Assembly (NCBI GenBank): GCA_000715855.1
Contig: KL571247.1
Span: forward strand, 4,302 to 14,811
Source: Actinoplanes liguriensis
GTDB taxonomy: Bacteria; Actinomycetota; Actinomycetes; Mycobacteriales; Micromonosporaceae
Direction: 5' to 3'
Length of the DNA: 10,510 nt
Both the position numbers and the translations under genes were made by a program. Below are positions 5,902-10,510 of this stretch, piece by piece (the stretch's first letter is position 1; every line of letters begins with the position of its first letter). The notes under the pieces were generated by a model, which was not told the origin of the DNA, did no database searches, and saw only the letters and a program-made list of their open reading frames with translations.

Positions 5902-7485
5902 TCAGCTGTTCAGCTTTTTGTAAACGGGGGCGAGCTGTTTGTGCAGGCAGGTATAGATCTTATAGATGTCGTCGTAGGCGGCACGATCCGCGCCGGGCCG
6001 GAATACGTGATCGTTTCGCGCCAGATCCGAGATGTCGGAGAACTCGATCATTCCCGCGCCGACCGCCCCGATCCACCCGGCGCCCCGCGCGTTGACCGCG
6101 ACCGGATTCACGTCCCGCCGGATCTCGATCCCGAGCACGTCCGCGAAGATCTGACACCACGAGCTCGACCGCGCCGCCCCGCCCGTGATGACCATCGAGG
6201 AGATCGGCGCGCCGAGGAACTTGTCCACGGATTTCGCCATCCATCGGGTGTTGAGCGCGACCCCTTCGAACACCGCGCGCAACAGATCCGACCGGCTGGT
6301 CTCCAGCGAGATGTTCAGGAATCCGGCGCGCAGGTTCGGGTCGTCGACCGGCGCCCTCTCCCCGTAGAGCCAGGGCATGTAAAGCACCCCGTCCGACCCC
6401 GCGGGAACTGACGGAATGATTTTGTCGAAGGCGTCGAAAATGGTGCCCTCGTCCCGGCTGATGTGCCCGGCGGAGAGCAGCGGATCGTCGTACTCCACGA
6501 TCTTGTCGCGCAGCCAGGTCAGATTCGCCCCGGCGGTGGCCTGCAGCGCCGTCATCAGATAGCGGTCCGGCAGGGCGCAGGGAATCGACGCGATCCCGCT
6601 GCCCACATCGGTCTTCTTGGCCGGCACGTGCGCCGCGATCCACGACGAGGTCCCGAGATAGAGGTGCGGCTCGTTGTCCCGGACGGTTCCCGCGCCGATC
6701 GCCGCCGCCGTGTTGTCGATCGCCCCGGCCACCACCTGAACCGATTCCGGAAGGCCGAGGTGATCGGCAGCGCTGGGGGCGAGCGTGCCGATCACCTCGG
6801 TGCATTTCACGATCGGCGGGAACTTGTCCGCATCGATCCCGCTGGCCGCGACCAGCGACGGCGCGTACCGGATGTCTGTCGCTTTCCGGTTGTCGGTGAC
6901 CCAGGACGTGAGAATCGAGTCCACGGTCGCCACGGTGCGCCCGGTGAGTTTCAGGTTGATCCAGTCGAGGACATTCAGGAACGTCTTCGTCTTGGCGTAG
7001 ACCGCGGGCATCTCGTCGCGAACGAGAAGCATGTGCGCCGCCGGATCCTTTCCGGTCACCGACGGCATGCCGCCGGTGAGCCGGAGCCAGCGGGCGATTT
7101 TCAGGACCGAGATTCCGCCGTACGACGGAAACCCGCCGAACTGCCTCCGCAGATGCGCTGCCCCGCGCATGTCCAGCCAGCTGATGCACTGCGTCAGCGG
7201 CTCGCCGTGCGCGTCGACCGCGATCGTCCCCTCGCCCTGGGTCGACGAGCAGATGGTGGTCACCGCCCGTACGTGCTCGGGAAAGTTCCGTCCGAGCTCG
7301 GCGACCGCCTCGGCGAGCGCGTCCCACCAGGCGACCGGGTCCTGTTCGGCCCCGCCACCGGGCAGGATCCGCAGCGGCACCGGGCGCTCGGCCCACCCGG
7401 TGACCGTGCCGTCCGCCGCGACCAGGGCGGCCTTCATCCCGGAGGTGCCCAGGTCGACGGCGAGGATCTGCGGGGCAACGGGCAT
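5902..7485 (-). CDS. FGGY-family carbohydrate kinase (xylulokinase/fuculokinase-like)
   Basis: This 527-aa cytoplasmic kinase transfers phosphate from ATP to a sugar or polyol. It has the N-terminal phosphate-1 motif D-L-G-T-S-G-M-K (11-18), the W-L-D-M-R substrate-domain motif (103-107), the catalytic-base region G-A-I-D-N-T-A-A-A-I-G-A-G with Asp257, and the C-terminal ATP-binding I-T-G-G-A-A-R-S-S-S-W (433-443). The length matches FGGY kinases. The substrate is not readable; next to a class II aldolase, phosphorylation of a ketose at C1 (fuculose/rhamnulose-like) would make sense, though xylulose-like C5 phosphorylation is equally common in the family. Its ATG follows the aldolase-aminotransferase stop with no gap, so it is the second gene of that operon. 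Codon use is looser than in neighbours, with more A/T-ending codons, especially toward the 3' end. Confidence 0.92.
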   Translation of the reverse strand: MPVAPQILAVDLGTSGMKAALVAADGTVTGWAERPVPLRILPGGGAEQDPVAWWDALAEAVAELGRNFPEHVRAVTTICSSTQGEGTIAVDAHGEPLTQCISWLDMRGAAHLRRQFGGFPSYGGISVLKIARWLRLTGGMPSVTGKDPAAHMLLVRDEMPAVYAKTKTFLNVLDWINLKLTGRTVATVDSILTSWVTDNRKATDIRYAPSLVAASGIDADKFPPIVKCTEVIGTLAPSAADHLGLPESVQVVAGAIDNTAAAIGAGTVRDNEPHLYLGTSSWIAAHVPAKKTDVGSGIASIPCALPDRYLMTALQATAGANLTWLRDKIVEYDDPLLSAGHISRDEGTIFDAFDKIIPSVPAGSDGVLYMPWLYGERAPVDDPNLRAGFLNISLETSRSDLLRAVFEGVALNTRWMAKSVDKFLGAPISSMVITGGAARSSSWCQIFADVLGIEIRRDVNPVAVNARGAGWIGAVGAGMIEFSDISDLARNDHVFRPGADRAAYDDIYKIYTCLHKQLAPVYKKLNS

Positions 7486-9702
<2,217 letters not shown>

Positions 9703-9759
9703 GAGCGGTTCCGATCCTCAGGCGTCAGGTCTGACCGGCACCATCGTCACTCTGCAACA

Positions 9760-9788
9760 GTTATGAAGCCAGGTGCTGCCGCCAGCAA
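9760..9788 (-). promoter_or_regulatory. Candidate sigma-70-like promoter of the aldolase/kinase operon
   Basis: On the minus strand, TTGCTG (9788-9783) and CATAAC (9765-9760) are separated by 17 bp, matching -35 and -10 consensus at 3 of 6 and 4 of 6 positions. Initiation near 9753 would give a leader of about 50 nt before the GTG at 9702. The 17-bp palindrome at 9804-9820 would lie at about -51 to -67, a usual activator position. The call is by eye only. Confidence 0.3.
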
Positions 9789-9803
9789 ACTGCGCCCCGG
9801 TTG

Positions 9804-9820
9804 TTATCACCGGGTGACAA
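9804..9820. promoter_or_regulatory. 17-bp palindrome, candidate operator between PucR gene and fusion operon
   Basis: TTATCACCGGGTGACAA is symmetric about the G at 9812, with TCACC/GGTGA arms extended by TT/AA and one mismatched pair. It ends 9 bp before the ATG of the PucR-family gene and lies in the 127-bp divergent promoter region. It is A/T-containing in a GC-rich setting. It is likely a regulator binding site that could repress the PucR gene and activate the minus-strand operon; binding by PucR itself is an inference. Confidence 0.45.
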
Positions 9821-9829
9821 AATTCGGCG

Positions 9830-10510
9830 ATGACGACCCCTGCTCCGTGGCGGCGGGTGCCGACCGACCTCGCCGCGGCGATGCGCCCCGATCTGCCGGC
9901 CACGGTTGCGGCGATCGCCGAAGCGGTGGCGGCGGCGAACCCGGCATTCGCCGAAACCGCCAAGGCAAAATTCAACCGCGATCTCCGTACGGCGGTGCAG
10001 GTCGCCCTGGAACGCTTCCTCGACCTGGCCGGCACCGACGAGCCGGCCCTGCCGCCGCGCATCCGCGAGGTGTTCGTCGCGCTCGGCGCCGCCGAAGCCC
10101 GGGAGAACCGTGGCCCGGAGCTGCTCCTCGGCGCCCTGCGCACCGCGGCCCGCCTGCTGCTACGTGCCGCCTCCCAGGCGCTCGCCGAGTCCCGCCTGCA
10201 GTCAAGCCCCGCGCCGCCCTCGGGCGCCGGGCCCGTTCTGCTGGTGAACGCTGATTCGCAAGCGCACGCCGCGTCCCGCCCGGTCACCGTCGACGAGATC
10301 ATCGACCTGTCCGACGCGACCAGCGCGTTCGTCGACGAGCTCGCGTCGGCCTGCACCGACGGCCTGGCCCGCCAGTTGCGCGAGCAGGCCGGCGAGGGCG
10401 ACCGTCGCCGTCGTCGCGCCGCTGACCTGCTGCTTCGTGGCGGTGCGCCGGTCGACGCGGCCCGCGAGGCGGTCACCGCGATCGGCTGGCCGGGCCTGGA
10501 CCGGGTGGTT
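9830..10510 (+). CDS. PucR-family transcriptional regulator, N-terminal part (3' partial)
   Basis: An open frame runs from the ATG at 9830 to the window end (227 codons, no stop). The N-terminal 180 residues match the RsbRD-like sensor domain common in actinobacterial PucR/CdaR regulators: V-A-A-A-N-P-A-F (about 33-40), D-L-R-T-A-V-Q-V-A-L-E-R-F-L-D-L (51-66), a helical E-V-F-V-A-L-G-x-x-E-A-R-E-N-R-G block (80-95), then F-V-D-E-L-A-S-A-C-T-D-G (167-178) and E-G-D-R-R-R-R-R-A-A-D-L-L-L-R (189-203). The DNA-binding PucR helix-turn-helix would lie beyond the window. Residues about 122-152 form an extra P/S/A-rich loop including N-A-D-S, where relatives usually have a very short linker. Divergent orientation to the aldolase/kinase operon suggests it controls that operon. 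No strong Shine-Dalgarno is seen, so the transcript may be leaderless or nearly so. Confidence 0.75.
   Translation, partial: MTTPAPWRRVPTDLAAAMRPDLPATVAAIAEAVAAANPAFAETAKAKFNRDLRTAVQVALERFLDLAGTDEPALPPRIREVFVALGAAEARENRGPELLLGALRTAARLLLRAASQALAESRLQSSPAPPSGAGPVLLVNADSQAHAASRPVTVDEIIDLSDATSAFVDELASACTDGLARQLREQAGEGDRRRRRAADLLLRGGAPVDAAREAVTAIGWPGLDRVV
10247..10262 (+). repeat. Possible degenerate N-x-D-S repeat in the PucR linker
   Basis: AACGCTGATTCGCAAG matches copy A at about 9 of 16 bases, but encodes N-A-D-S-Q in frame (residues 140-144), like the N-x-D-S-L of the helicase copies. It sits in a loop that appears to be an insertion relative to other PucR sensor domains. It is weak as a DNA match and is listed because frame, peptide and location agree. 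Confidence 0.22.

Noticed and set aside
5901..5918. AGCT-GTTC-AGCT followed by five T, a possible terminator for the transporter operon
   Set aside because: The stem is only 4 bp, the T run is short and the site lies in the kinase's last codons, so it is too weak to call.
9724..9735. Inverted repeat GTCAG-GT-CTGAC upstream of the fusion gene
   Set aside because: Five-bp arms occur often by chance at this base composition and nothing else marks the site as functional.

Overview
The window is very GC-rich with strong third-position GC bias, 4-bp start/stop overlaps and GTG starts. This fits an actinomycete. The protein styles (an RsbRD-like PucR regulator, a helicase with a Vsr-like tail, NMT1/THI5-type transport) suggest Micromonosporaceae, perhaps Actinoplanes; the genus is an inference. 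I see no tRNA, rRNA, CRISPR array or insertion sequence.

Layout. Positions 1-2406 (+) hold the 3' part of a superfamily 1 (UPF1/DNA2-like) helicase with a C-terminal domain resembling a Vsr-type nuclease. After a 141-bp gap, 2548-5888 (+) is a tightly packed four-gene operon: a lipoprotein substrate-binding protein of the NMT1/THI5/SsuA type, a class I SAM methyltransferase, an SsuC/TauC-like permease and its ATPase. The methyltransferase ends in a coding 18-bp minisatellite (five units, S-T-A-G-T-A), and its stop overlaps the permease start. Facing this operon, with only 13 bp between stop codons, is a minus-strand pair: a GTG-started 738-aa fusion of a class II (zinc) aldolase with a class III PLP aminotransferase (9702-7486), followed with zero spacing by an FGGY sugar kinase (7485-5902). 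A divergent PucR-family regulator begins at 9830 and runs off the window. A 17-bp palindrome lies in the shared 127-bp promoter region.

How the genes may work together. The kinase plus class II aldolase resemble the lower half of fuculose/rhamnulose-type catabolism: ketose to ketose-1-phosphate, then to DHAP plus an aldehyde. Here an aminotransferase is built into the aldolase, so the pathway probably starts from an amino sugar or ends in an aminated aldehyde. The PucR protein is the natural candidate regulator. The ABC operon imports a small, possibly aromatic or sulfur/nitrogen-containing molecule; its substrate cannot be read from sequence, and a link to the kinase/aldolase pathway is only positional.

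The least expected signal is a short AT-rich repeat, found twice almost identically inside the helicase (235-250 and 859-874). It encodes N-x-D-S in the same frame both times. Weaker in-frame look-alikes sit at the helicase stop codon and in an extra linker of the PucR protein. Together with the minisatellite, this suggests small repeats are colonising linkers and termini of genes in this genome.
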